Program-made: the position numbers and the translations under genes
DNA from: Paragonimus skrjabini miyazakii
Taxonomy: Eukaryota > Platyhelminthes > Trematoda > Plagiorchiida > Troglotrematidae
Length of the DNA stretch: 64,000 nt
Direction: 5' to 3'
Assembly: GCA_014338405.1 (NCBI GenBank)
Contig: JTDE01000208.1
Coordinates: forward strand, 207,155-271,154
The notes under the pieces: model-generated
The model's input: only the letters and a program-made list of their open reading frames with translations
What the model was told of the DNA's origin: nothing
Databases searched by the model: none
In this document: one piece after another, positions 12,189 through 24,000 of the stretch
How the letters are laid out: every line of letters begins with the position of its first letter
Position numbering within the stretch: the stretch's first letter is position 1

Positions 12189-13416
12189 TAGTCCAAACAG
12201 CGATCTGCTGTTTTTAGCAGTTACGCCTTGTTGGACAGTCAATTGTGTTTGATCCGCAAACTAGTGGACACTAACCATTACTCCTCAAAGTGGTTGAGAG
12301 AGACTGTTTCTCAGAATTAAAGGGGTCGACAGCTGTTATGGCCCAATTGGATCTCGTCTGCTTGAAACACGCCACAGAAACCAACCAACTAGGTGTAAGT
12401 TATTGTCCGGAGGTGCACCACCCAAGGTAAGTTATTCACATGCCTGTGGCATCGTACTTTAGTGGATAACTTTCTCGTCTATCGTTCTGACAAGAACCAC
12501 AACGATAATCTCTTGGCAGGTTTTCGGACGTATCATAACATAAAACTACCGACTAGTATGATTGACTGAATCTCGTATTTCTATTTTCCCACGATTTCCT
12601 ATCTTTTGCACCATAGCTCTGAAGCGTCATTTGATAGATTATCAATAAATTACTTATAACTCCCCTAAGCTACCACTTGGAACTTTGACTCCGTGTCCAA
12701 AATTAGTCACACGTTCGTATGAAATAATGATATACAAAATACAGCACTACGTGAACCAAATGGACGATCTTCTCCGAGGTATTTCAATGAACGAAGAGTT
12801 CCGGATAATCACAGAACTGCTGTTCTGTCAAACTTCGGGGCACTCTGAGCTGTTATTCTTGCACCATCCGAAACCTTGTTTTGGTAGGTTCTGTGCTGAT
12901 TTTGCTCAATGTTTCACATGTGGTTTATTCCGAAAGCTTCGCTTTCATTTTTTTCTCATCTTAGGTTGGGTTTACTTTAAAACATATGTGACTTTACCAC
13001 AAATACAACATGTCTTTCACGACTGGTGTCTGCGGTTTTGTTATACTTCCCAAGCTCTATCCGTATATGTGTGAATCATGTATGTTGTGCATATCACTTA
13101 CATGGATGGTACTCGACCATTGTTACACTGGGATTTATTTCCCTGTATTTCGTCCGATATTGTTTACGATTTGCCTGATTAACTTTCTGACATTACTTGG
13201 GCACATATTTGACTATTTGGTATTATCTACTATATTCAATTTTGTCAAAGACTTAGAGTCTAAATGATGAGTAGTCGGTGATTTGGTGGACTTTAAGTTG
13301 AACATCGTTCAAATTTGATCGCAAATTTCGCATTCAGGTAGACTTTCCAGATAGTCTGTTTCAAACAAAAGCAATGGATGTGAGTGATGTTCAATCTATA
13401 CGAGAATCAATATCCT

Positions 13417-13460
13417 CTACTACTCGAGGTTCGCTCTTGCTAGAGCTCGCCAGTAGTGCA
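13417..13460 (-). ncRNA. Hammerhead ribozyme relic (core mutated)
   Basis: Stem I start GCACTA and stem II GCTCT/AGAGC are kept. The core CUGANGA reads CTGGCGA, GAAA reads GAAC, and the 3' strand of stem I is lost. Not expected to cleave. Confidence 0.6.
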
Positions 13461-13581
13461 TATATTTGCCACGGGTGTGGCTAGGACTCCGGTCACACTG
13501 TTATGAGGTAAATGCCGTGTTCATTACCGTTGCGTAATGAAAGCGTATCCGGAGTTCTAGTCCCGGCAGTGGCAAGGATAT

Positions 13582-13626
13582 GCACTACTGACGAGTTCTT
13601 ACGACAGCGAAACTTGAGTCTATTGC
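13582..13626 (+). ncRNA. Hammerhead ribozyme relic (cores intact, stems weakened)
   Basis: CTGACGA and GAAA are both intact, and the cleavage triplet reads GTC. Stem II (GTTCT/ACAGC) has a C-C mismatch and a wobble. The 3' strand of stem I reads TATTGC instead of TAGTGC. Activity would be weak or absent. Confidence 0.65.
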
Positions 13627-13700
13627 TTCTCTTCGAAAGTGGTTGTCTGAAAAATGTATCTGAATGCGAAAGTTGCGAGCAAATGTGAGTCATGTTTACT

Positions 13701-14870
13701 GGAGGGTCTTTCCGGTTGGCGCATTCATACCGACTTATACGACATGCTGTGATAGCCTCATAGCTAATCCGATGATCATCGACTAATCCCTTTTATCAGA
13801 ACACCATTTCTGTTACGCAGGTTTCCTGTTTGATTCAGGTGCTTTTCAACATCAGCTAAACTGTTCAGGCTGCTTAACAGTTAGCATACTGACAACCCTG
13901 TTGCACCCAATTCCCCATACATTCCCCACTAATTGCCATATTCCAAGGTCCCTTCTTTCTAAGTAACCAAATATGACCAAAATAATATGACGACAGATAG
14001 ACAGCCATGGATTAGAGCCTGTGAACGACCTACGGGGAAGGTGCATTCCCATCCTCTTATGGCTCCCGTCTGAGAATCTTTGGACGGTAACCTTGTCGGC
14101 GGTTTGACGACTACAATCGATGTACTATCCTCGTCAATATAAATACCTACTCCAACCAGTCCGTTTATCAGGCCTACCCTCAATGTTACAGAGAGTTTAC
14201 GACGCGTCCAGGCTTACATAAACATTCACCAGCACACGCCAGAACTCCGGCAAGTCACATAGTATCGTTACACAAAGCACTCAGCTTCCGACGCTTTACT
14301 TCCCAGAGTGGCTTATGATGACATAAACAGCAAAACACCCGGAGGAATGTTACGAAACCGTTTGTGCCATCTGCCTACCGTCAAGTTTTATTGGGAGTCA
14401 CCGGGGAGTGTTATGTTGGACATCCACGTACTCTGCTAAAGTACTCATGGATATCGTTCTTCCCATGATGTTACTGATTACAACACCCTGTAGTACTGCT
14501 TTAAAAACTTCACTGACTATGGTTTTGAACACAAAGGCTGACGGGCTCATCGTGGGTTAGATACGTTTTGGAAACTAATCTCATCAGGTTATACATATTA
14601 AAGCGTTGAAGATCATCTCCAAGAATGTTCCGAAAGTGACTCAGTTCGGCTATTGTTCGCGCTCTTTGGAACATTCTTGAATGAAGATTAACTTGTTCCT
14701 ATTATGTGGGGGACCATTAAACAAATCCACGAACAGTTGCTTCTGCCAAATGAAGAACATCAAGACGACAGCGCCATAACATCAAAAGGATCAAAAATAG
14801 CCGCTACATACGAATAGTCCAAGGTTGAAATATGCAAAACCTTTACAAATGAAGAAAGAGAGACGCAGCA
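13701..14870. other. No recognisable gene
   Basis: No independent feature is seen. The last few hundred bases may be the diverged upstream part of the R2-like relic that starts to read clearly at 14871, but I cannot align them by eye. Confidence 0.4.
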
Positions 14871-15957
14871 GTGGCGATATTTGATGGTCGATGCAGAAAT
14901 GCCTTTACTGATCATGGACGAAATTCTCTCGGATTTGAGGATCACTGGAGTACGGCGTTTGATGGTGCGGAGGTTTGTGACAACAGTCCATCACTAGATG
15001 CAACTCCGTGTGAGCGCAGCCTCGTCTCATCAGTCTCCGAAGCCGAAGTCACCTAGGCAGCCCGCTCCCTGGAAGGATCCTCGCCCGGACCCGACCGTCT
15101 CACACCCACCGACGTGCCCCATTTGCGAGCTAAGTCACTAGCAGCGTTTTTTAATTTACTACCGAGTACTGAACAACTTTCTCCACAGCTGAACACTGCT
15201 CGCATATTATTAGTAAAGTACATCTCCACTCATTGGACTCCATTTGACATCCGTTCGATGTTTATTTGTTTGATTATCACAGGGTGGTTTCATAAGATCC
15301 CGCTCAACTGTTGATCCCTTGTTTCCCACTCGAGCCTGCAACAGTTTGGCTTGCTACAGCTAAATGGAACATTCGAGATGATGACCATTCTTCAAAGTTT
15401 GCGTCGACAGTCTCACACAAGACACAGCGACTGTTTGCTCATAAAAATTCATTTATCTATGGCAATCGACCAAATGTCGCATGATTTTTTAACAACAGCC
15501 ACCACCTACAGTTTATCTTCTGTGTTTAATTTACTATTCTGATAAATGTTGCTCTGAAAACCGTGAGTTTTCCCCAAAAAGAGATGTTTGTTAAGAAGCC
15601 GCTGTATCATCTACCGTTTACACTGGTCTCGGATGTAATTCTGTCCTCCTCTTTTGATTTTGAATTGACCCTAGATACATGGGGCGGCCAACTGGACTAT
15701 CTGACATATGAAGACGATATCCTACTGTCAGTTTCCTCAAAAAACACCATGGCAATCGGACCGGAACATCGGTGGAATAGTTTGCTTGAAATTGACTTGA
15801 CTATAAATCGCCTGAGGATCCACTGCATTCATATAAAAGCAGTAAGAAAAGGATTAATCGCTGTTCTTGACGAATGACCCTTGGGAGTAGGTAGAACAAC
15901 CGTAGAATTTGCTTCCCCTGCAAAAACACTAAAAGTTCTAGGTATACAGTTCACCTA
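14871..15957 (+). pseudogene. R2-like non-LTR retrotransposon reverse transcriptase relic
   Basis: One frame runs through the start of a LINE reverse transcriptase with only two stops (TAG at 15054 and TGA near 15314). It reads LEGSSPGPDRLTPTDV, then a stretch matching the ARxVxIPK...YRPIS region, then IHLSMAIDQMSHDFL where the catalytic motif would be DxSKAFDxVSHD. A frameshift near 15545 leads to the next frame, with KKPLYHLPF (normally QGDPLSP) and LTYEDDILLS, a decayed YADD catalytic motif. Past a TGA at 15877 comes KTLKVLGIQFT, the thumb KxLG motif. Motif order and wording resemble R2-clade elements, so I place it there with moderate confidence. Substitutions at the acidic positions, stops and the frameshift show it is dead. 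Neither end was located. Confidence 0.7.
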
Positions 15958-18025
15958 GAGGAGAATCTTGTCAGTAACCCTAATTGTCGGCTTATGAAAA
16001 ATGTTACCTAAGTTTATGGCGGTGGCTCTAAAACTCCATAGGAGAAACGAAAGTCATCGAGATTGATCCATCAACTATGCCTCATAGCCGTCACTAAAAA
16101 GACACATACCCTTTGGTCGAGCGGTGAAGATGAACACTAAGAGGTGGCTGTAGCTGTAATAGACACGTCCAACGTTGTCTCTCATTCCGACGACGATTCC
16201 GACGGCTTCGGATTCTTCATCTACAATCCTATGGACATCGAAGTAAAAGTCTCGCATCGAAAAACAACTGCCATCATAAAATTCGGCTCTATATTGGGTT
16301 CTACGCGATCCCTCATCGACTACTACACTGACACACACTGATAGTAGCAGCCAGGAAGATCATTGTATGCAAACAAGAGACAAAATTGGCATGGCGTGAG
16401 ACCCTTTACAATACACAAAATGATGCCTGTTTGCGGCGTTCTCCAACAACAGCCAGGTAGCACAATTGATTAGGGAACTCAGCCAGGATCATGTTCAGGC
16501 TATAAATTAGATCAATGGATTTTTTAGCTGAGTTTTTGTACACGGAATTCCATCGTTCACGCTGTCTCTCGAACTGAAAGAAGAAATTAAAGTATCGATC
16601 TGGTACCAGTCAGGGAAGTTTGTCTCACATACTTCATTAATCTTGTCCTACTAATTCTAACAGATGTGGACGACACAGTATTGTAGCAGTATTAATAATT
16701 GGTAGATTGAGAGAGAAAGTAGGTCAGCTATTCCAAAAACCCGATATCTCCACAGCAAACCCACTTCTTAAATCCGACATTGTAGCATTCAAAGACGATG
16801 AGACCGTTGTTTATGTAGTTATTTGCAACTCGCAGAGAATGGAAACTATAGTCTAATCAAAGAAGGTTAATATGCCACTCAATAAATACTTAGATGCACC
16901 TCTGCTTTTCTCCCTTCTTGCGTCATCCTTTCTCCAAAATATCACAATGTCCCACCATACTCAGTAACAAAGTTTCATGCATCCATCATCACAAAAATTC
17001 CTTCAGTAAATGGATATTTCAAAATGTGATATCTCATACATTCATGTAGCGACTATTCAAGAATTCATCAAAATATTCTATTCGTATATGAGTTATCCAG
17101 TATACGTATGACACAACCACGCGTAACTTTTTAATAAACTTTCACTAACAAGAAGCTGACCTAAGATTGCAGTACTTAGCGCACGATTCGCAATATTGAA
17201 TCGTGTGCCTCACTTATCCAATACATTATATCTCATCTTGGCAACTTGTGTGGATCCCGAGTCTTTTCGCTAAAAAGCAAATAGTTAACGTTATTCATAG
17301 AGTTACTTAGCATGTAGGTTGACTCAGTGGAAGTATGGGACTTCAGGATGGACTGGAATCACACAGCTAACTAACACTCATGTGTGATTGTTATCAGTAC
17401 GAATTATCTCTGGACGTGGAACCGGTGTTGACGTTCTTGTGGCCTATGTATGCAAAGGGGTGAAGATATATGTTCTTTACCTTCTCTTGGTCAAATGTGT
17501 TCCACAGGACAGTCGCAAGAAAGAAGTGTGATCACTATCTTCACATGCATGCATAAACACGCATACTCACAATCTTACCTGTCACGTGGTTCGGATAAAC
17601 AATCCGAATGCCTTCACTTGTGTGGTCCCCGGTCTTACCTAGGCTGGATGAGGACACCGATTCCGAAGTTCATTTACAGGCAGATGAATAGGCAACCAAC
17701 CACACACGCACACATACACACACACACACACTTACAGAAGGTGAGCACATGCATCAAGTCTGTCACCAACATATTTTCGTGTTTAAGCAAAAACAACACA
17801 TCTAAATACACATAGTTGAATGACTAACTGGATGATAGGGATCAGAGTGGTTTACAGGGAAAAAATTTGGGAACAAATCTTAAACCGGCAACCATTAAGT
17901 AATGTGGATGCTGCTACTTTCTTTAACCATTATGTTTCATTAGACCGTCCCATTAACACAACCTAAACTGTTCTTATCTTGCCGTAAATGATCGCTATGA
18001 AAAAAGTTGAAGCTTAACATTGTCT
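15958..18025. other. No recognisable gene; CA microsatellite
   Basis: The first part may be the unread 3' region of the R2-like relic. Nothing else is supported except the (CA)n tract. The 121-residue open frame at 17450-17812 runs through that tract and has no recognisable domain. Confidence 0.5.
17699..17731. repeat. Imperfect (CA)n microsatellite
   Basis: About 33 bp of CA dinucleotides interrupted by single G and T bases. Confidence 0.95.
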
Positions 18026-18119
18026 CGGTAGTGGCACAGAATTGATCACGAGTGTATCAATGTTTTTAGTTTGCACTACCGTTTCAATTCACAGGTTTTG
18101 GTGACATTTCCAAACAGAA
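18026..18119 (+). repeat. 94-bp dispersed repeat, partner of 10301-10394
   Basis: It appears identical, in inverted orientation, to 10301-10394. Bases 18026-18081 begin CGGTAGTG and end CACTACCG, a perfect 8-bp terminal inverted repeat around a 40-nt centre. This could be a tiny non-autonomous transposon, but no target duplication was established. Confidence 0.75.
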
Positions 18120-18767
18120 GACATACAGAAGCTATCAAACGTACCGACTCTAGACCGTAATGTTGTCAATCATTGTATCCTAGCTTTGAGATAATGCTAC
18201 TCTTTCTCGCGTAGTTCAGAAGTTGAATGACAAACAGTACATACACAAAAAGTATGTACAGCCTTGGTGTGTAATCTTCCTTACGTTGTATGTAAGAAAG
18301 CTACCAGTTATTCCCGTGGTGTGTCCAAAGTGGTCGAGTTTGAGTACATCTATATCTTTTCAGCTGTGTTTTTGACTTCACGCAAACGCGACCTTCTCTA
18401 GATAACATCCACGTCAGTTTTACACTTACGGCTTACTTCAGCCCTTGGTCCACACTCACTTGATTTTCTATCCCTTGCAGGATTTGGTGCAAATAACATT
18501 TATCCTCGATTGCAGCTTTCACAAACAAACAGACAATTCAGGCATCCTATTTACAGACAGGTTGTGAAACAGAGTCCCCCCCTTGGTACAAACAGTTTCT
18601 ATCGGGATCCAGATTCCCTTCCAGGTATCTCTGACGGAAATGTGTTAGCCAATCAGTCACTGCTCCATATAGGGCCCGACGGACTTATTTCAAAATTGAA
18701 CATCACCCACACTTGATCGCAGCCTTCGCATTCAGATAAGCCTTCGGCTAACCCACTTCGAAAGGAA

Positions 18768-19339
18768 GCACTATACCTTTTTCCATACTGGTTTCTTTTT
18801 TAGGCATAAGAATTTACCTTTCGTGCAAAAGCCTTTCGTTTTAGTGCAGTAGAATTTCTCCATTGTATTTTCAGGCTGTGGAAATGGCTAATGATTGGTC
18901 TAATGGACTCATAGTTTGCGGTCTTTCTGATTGCGACTGCACGCATTGGCTGCTGCACTAGGACAATGTCCAAGGGAACACTTGAATTGTGAAGGCCGTC
19001 ATGTGGACCAATCATTGGCTTGTGCTCTCTGTCCCATCTGGGCTGGACTCTATACCCTGATTGGACCACATGACGGCCTTCACAATTCAAGTGTTCCCTT
19101 GGACATTGTTCTAGTGCAGCAGCCAATGCGTGCAGTCGCAATCAGAAAGGCCGCAAACTATGAGTCCATTAGACCAATCATAAGCCATTTCCACAGCCTG
19201 AAAATACAATGGAGAAATTCTACTGCACTAAAACGAAAGGCTTTTGCACGAAAGATAAATTCTTATGCCTAAAAGAGAAACCAGTATGGAAAAAGGTATA
19301 GACTCAAGTTTCGCTCTTATTATAGCTCATCAGTAGTGC
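18768..19339 (-). ncRNA. Hammerhead ribozyme interrupted at its cleavage site
   Basis: On the minus strand 19339-19301 reads GCACTA, core CTGATGA, stem II (GCTAT/AGAGC, one mismatch), GAAA and the cleavage triplet GTC. The next bases, TAGTGC, are the 3' strand of stem I and are found at 18773-18768, on the far side of the 525-bp insert. The TA target of the insertion is the dinucleotide directly after the scissile bond. Before insertion all core bases were intact. Confidence 0.75.
18774..19298. mobile_element. 525-bp palindromic MITE with TA target duplication
   Basis: Left arm 18774-19014 and right arm 19058-19298 (241 bp each) are near-perfect inverted repeats around a 43-bp spacer. The ends are TACCTTTTTCC and GGAAAAAGGTA, and the element is flanked by TA on both sides (18772-18773 and 19299-19300). 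A TA duplication is usual for Tc1/mariner-type transposons, so this is probably a non-autonomous fold-back derivative of one. A 113-residue frame reads from both strands only because the arms are mirror copies, and it shows no transposase motif. Near identity of the arms suggests a fairly recent insertion or gene conversion. Confidence 0.85.
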
Positions 19340-19660
19340 ATATCCTCGTCCGGATCGAAGTTTACACTCTGACCCTCGTGCTTGTGAGACTAGCGTATTA
19401 ACCATAACGCCAGCAACCTCACAATAGGCATGACCGAATAATCAAATTCAAACGCTCAACCACAATCTTCTATGAATAGTGTTCAGCTTGCCCGATCATT
19501 TCGAGAGGGGAATGAACAGAATCACTCTGTTCTATCCAATCGATAACCCCGTGATCAGGACTTTTCAGTTAGGTTGAAGTTGCTGTCTTCATTGAACCAA
19601 TTGATCATGGTTTGAATCAGTAGTGTAGGTTCGGGGATTTAGTTTATATAAACACTCAAC

Positions 19661-20486
19661 GACGGCCATTTGAGAGTAATGCTGAACACTTGTGTGAAGT
19701 CATCTCAGTATCATTCTTCTGCTTCGTGTTGATTCCGCAGCCCGTAAACAGTGGTAGAATGGCTATCACCCGAGGAAGCTCATTATTTGCACGAATATTC
19801 AACAATAGTTGATATCGTGAATTCTATTACTTAGTGAAAAGTAATCAAAAGATGGATCAGACCCTTGATAATGGGTAGGAAGTGATTATAAAAGTTGTTT
19901 GAACAAACAAGGTATGAGTTAAAATATATACAGCCTGGTATGGAGTGTCCTCACTTAATTAAAGTTGCGACAGCTACATATGATGCGGTTTCTCAAAGAG
20001 TTGTTTACTCTAATGTCAATTTTATCACTCCTAATGTGAACACATCCCAGTTAATCTTTGTTTGAAAACTGTAAATGTGCATATACGTTTATTACGAGGA
20101 TGCTTCATAGGTCTTTTATATAGTTTGTATCCTGGTTGTATACAATCAAATAAAAATCGGGAATATTGCTTTAAAAAAGCTGTTGCTTGGACACGTGAAG
20201 CGCAAACATTGATGTTAAGTGGTGGGATTGCCTTACCACACGCATTCACCAAAGGGTGATAGGTGATCATCAAGGATGACAGTCTTATGGACTTCTCCCG
20301 CTGCCCCTTAAGAGATCACGGATGCCCCGATTCTATTTTTCTTTAAAGTTAAGGGTAGCAAGCAGTGCATCGACAGCGATCAGGGCTTCAGTCTACTGAG
20401 CTGCACTAACAAGATCCCCACCAAACAGACTCAACCCGGTAGATTTGGAGACAAATGTACTCATAACAGCTGTGTGGATTTCGGGT
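19661..20486. other. No recognisable gene
   Basis: Nothing supported. The part after about 20330 may be the 5' extension of the LINE fragment that becomes readable at 20487. Confidence 0.5.
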
Positions 20487-21030
20487 TGATCGTAGTACAC
20501 TCGATAACGTGTTCGTTGCTCGACAGATCCACGAGAGGTATGGTGAACGCAACCAGCCTTCGAACGCCCCGTTCGTGGATTTCACCAAGACGTTTGGTTT
20601 CCTGAAACATGAGGCATTGTGGATTGTGTTTGGTAAGTTTTGATGTTCAGGTGAATTCATCAGTTTAGTTGTACTTTAGTTGTAACTTAGTTGTACCCAT
20701 GTGGGTATGAAGTCGAATGTGCAGTCGTGTGTGTGGACCTCTGTTGATTCTGAAATTGTTATTGGCGTGGGGTATGGTTGTATCCTAGCCTTAATCCTAT
20801 TTAGCTTATAGATGGTCGTAATGCTAACAACTGTTCCTCAGAAATCTTGGTACAGTGTTGAAGTTGGAAACCACACGACTGGCTGTTTGCTGAGTATTTG
20901 AGGTATCGGTACTCCCACTTGGCTATGTAATTTGATAACGCACATGTTGTTGTTCGCAGATGATATTGTGTTACTTGCGTGCAGCGAAGAGGAACTTCAA
21001 CAACTAAGTACTGCAACTTGCGCCCGAAAG
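20487..21030 (+). pseudogene. LINE reverse transcriptase relic
   Basis: From 20487 the frame reads GFRVDRSTLDNVFVARQIHE and then PFVDFTKTFGFLKHEALW. This is the standard LINE sequence of GFR..RST, RQ and the catalytic AFxDxTKAFD block, with the last Asp of FD changed to Gly, ending at a TGA near 20643. In another frame, 20950-21005 reads LFADDIVLLACSEEELQQL, the intact FADD catalytic motif. The linker between the motifs is degenerate, with stops and shifts. The motif wording is CR1/jockey-like rather than R2-like, so this is a different family from 14871-15957. The LINE at 4844-5760 keeps other parts of the protein, so the two cannot be compared directly. Confidence 0.7.
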
Positions 21031-21060
21031 CAGCAAACGAGCACGGATTGAATTTGAGAT

Positions 21061-24000
21061 GTGTAACAGAGCGTGCTGCTGTGTTTTTGGCAACGTTTTA
21101 GTTATTGTTTGTGTACGTCGAGTGCATGGTTTATTGGGCTTCTGGCTCATGCTTGTCTGTGTCGTCTCCTTTTACAGGATTTTTGCTGGAACCTTTACTT
21201 CAGAAGAACGCTGTCCCCAATGTCTCTACGTCACTCTAATGTTAATTCACGAGTGCAACGAACAATTAGAGTAAAGATAACCGGCCTGTATTTTACAAAA
21301 CCACTTACCGCGACAGCGTTTTCAACATTTGGTTGGAATATAAACAAGGTATTCTCTTCAGTTTAGCTTTAACCGGGCGGAGATACTGTGAATACACATG
21401 AAATCAATATCAAGAGTGACATTGTGGATAGTCTCACCTGTCCGCACAATTGTCCGTGGATCACGAGTTACGAGCGGATGTGCTAAATGATGCTTTCTGA
21501 CATCTTGGAAGACGTGTATGGGAGATTCCGCTTTTCTGCCGCTCAACGGTGTCGTCTACGCTGTTGTGCGACTGTGAAAACCGTAAGCAGTATCGGTGAG
21601 ATATGCAGTCTCTGAGCCACTTCTAGGTGCACATTTTACGCTGCATCTCGGGTATTCAGTAACCTCACATGCCCCCAAACACTGAAGTACTTCAACGGCA
21701 AATAGGGAGAAGAATGAGGTCTTGCTGTTGCCTAATCAGCTTTGTAGGATGGGAGACGAATGGATACGGAAGCGGCTACTACACGGGCAATTGAAACCAA
21801 GTAGGCGATGTTCTGGTGGCCAGAAGCTGCGATGTCAAGATGTGATCCAAGTAAGTATCTCGATTTTAGATATTTGAAGGACTTAGCTTTGAACCAGACA
21901 GTACGGATGAGTACAATACGGATATGTACTCCTGTTTTTAACTACCTCTTTTCCAATATTTTCAATGTCCCTCTTCCCATTGTTATTCTCCTATGTTTGT
22001 TTCCCAGAGATAAAGGTTTCATTTCCATGTTAACTTACCTTATGGCTAACTGATATTAATCGACTAAGCCGCAAACCCTGCAGTTCACATGCCTCATGGT
22101 GTTATTGCTTTGGATTTATGGTAGATACGTGGTCGGTGAGTGGATCCACAAGTGGTTCAGCGCAAGCGACCCTTGGTGTGTGTAATAAACGGCGTACATT
22201 GGCTTCGGTCACTATGGCAGGTCGTTCTGAGACGGACATCGTGTACTACGACAGAACCAATTGTTGATTGTGAGGAAACCATGCTTATATAACCATAGGC
22301 ATTTTGTCACAGTTGGATACAGCTAAAAGTTCTAAATTCGTAAGTCACCCCAGTATTGCACGCGCTCATCAGGAACGTCGATGGTGATGTTATACACACG
22401 ATCACCCTAAGTGACTTGTTGTTTTACATACCATAGTCAACACTATATGTGTGATTCCATCAACAGAGGTTTTCATACTACGTCACGATATGTTAGATGT
22501 ACAAGTTCATTTAAAACGTACTGTATTTCCAATTCCGTTACTGGATGTTGCACTATCCTTTCAACTACAAGACACTGGCTATGTTAATTTAGTTCTTCTG
22601 CGCATTACCCCCTAACTTTTTTGATCTGTGCTGTTTAATCTGTAATGGACGATACAATAGACGTCTATACTAACCAGCCAAATCGAACTTCAATATCCGT
22701 AGTTGATAGTAGCTTGCAGACATGAATTGCAAATAGGACATAAAATGTATACTCACAATAAAAGTATACGAAATTAGGCATAGTCTTCAAACAAAGATTA
22801 TCTTAACATTGTCCAAGTTGAAAAATGACATAGAAATGACGATTCGGCCGCCGAACTCTGGTACAATTCATGCACCAAGTCTGTCGCATTTTTAAAACTA
22901 ACTGAAAACCGATAACGTATAGAACTCTGTCACTGTATCACATCCCCGTTAATTCATTTGTCGATAAGTAACATGGCAGGTAGGACAATTTAGACAATAC
23001 TCAACCGTGTAAAAACCTCGTTTTTGGATGGATTCGAATCAGTGACACAAACGACAAACTCAAATGCGGCAACAGTTCTACCACCTGAACAACAAAACCA
23101 CGTCAGGAGCTTAAATATTTCACACTCCGACTCAAGTACCCAGTTAATCTTCTGTGACATGAAATCCACCAAATATTCTAACAGAATGACCGCTCTGTCA
23201 GGATTTCTCAAACAGTTCAAGCTGGAATCCACAGACACCACCTCATTGTTCAATGGTGGAGTTTGGGGTTCCAGTGCGAACTGTCTGAAATCCCCTGTTT
23301 GAGTAGTCAACCTCCTGGATCATTTGGTGAATTTTATTTGACACAATGGGTTGGGCAGGCAATTGAGTCCAAATGTTAAACTTCTGAGCTCATCGGTAAT
23401 AGAGCTCTTACCGAGTCTGGCTTATTGCTTCTGTCGTTGGCTCAGACTCGTCCATTGTTTAGACTTTTTGTATCCGGGTCTGTTCTAAAATAGTAAATCT
23501 CCCAAACTACTTATTAGTACTATGATATTGTTGTTATGTAGCAAAAACTTTTGGTGGTTTTCTAGCTACTCAGTTGTCGTCTGTCGGAATGGTTTGTAAG
23601 CAGTATCATTTTTATCTCAATTTGTGGGCTTTCACTATATTATGATAACTGTGTAGTCCTGGCAAGAAATCACAAACATAGGTCACTTCCATTCAGTATC
23701 GCAACTGTTTCAAAATTTCTACTGATACCTCTGTACTACTCATGAGAGCATATCTGTTAAAACGCTTCCTACCAAAGAAAAAACCTTTCCATTGGAAACC
23801 ACTTTCATACTCTAAAGCAAATGTCACTTGTGGGGGGGGGAAACATGTTTTTGTCTTTAAGTAAGGAAACCATGTAAGAGACAACTAATTTTAATCACTG
23901 CACTGAAAAGCACACATGAGAACAGCATTATTTCGGCTGGTGTGACTATTGTGACACAATCAGGAGGTATGGTTGAGTATCAAGTCATTGAATTGACTAC

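Larger units (their letters stand above)
10590..13265. other. No recognisable gene; degenerate repeats only
   Basis: No gene is supported. A pair of related stretches (11323-11452 and 12072-12188) and a 16-bp palindrome at 11668-11683 are described separately. The 129-residue open frame at 12685-13071 is rich in hydrophobic and aromatic residues but has no recognisable domain or splice context. Confidence 0.5.
13266..13700. mobile_element. Hammerhead SINE, head-to-head inverted pair
   Basis: The left half (about 13266-13530) is a minus-strand copy. It begins with the reversed family tail (GATGAGTAGTCGG...) and runs through the ribozyme and tRNA-like head. The right half (about 13531-13700) is a plus-strand copy running from the tRNA-like head (box B as GGAGTTCTAGTCC) through the ribozyme toward the tail. 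The two meet in their tRNA-like regions, so the unit can fold back on itself. Both copies are diverged. The family is described at 43681-43990 and 55056-55980. Confidence 0.8.
18685..19660 (-). mobile_element. Hammerhead SINE split by a palindromic MITE
   Basis: This is a minus-strand copy. The tail side is at 18685-18773, followed by the inserted element 18774-19298. The SINE then resumes at 19299 with the rest of the ribozyme, the tRNA-like head and a long 5' region to about 19600. Removing the insert and one TA restores an uninterrupted family sequence. At about 19605-19655 a second family tail (TTCGGGGATTTAG) follows the 5' end, then bases resembling the 5' region again, as if parts of another tandem unit were present. 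Confidence 0.8.

Noticed and set aside
16112..16130. TGGTCGAGCGGTGAAG as a tRNA box A
   Set aside because: No box B or cloverleaf follows at tRNA spacing.
18800..19272. Two 113-residue proteins, one on each strand
   Set aside because: They are the same frame read from the two arms of the palindromic MITE, with no transposase motif.
20322..20400. ATG followed by MPRFYFSLKLR, resembling a SNAG start for Scratch
   Set aside because: Only MPR and a basic spacing match, it lies beside a LINE fragment 9 kb upstream, the frame closes soon after, and no donor of fitting phase is convincing.
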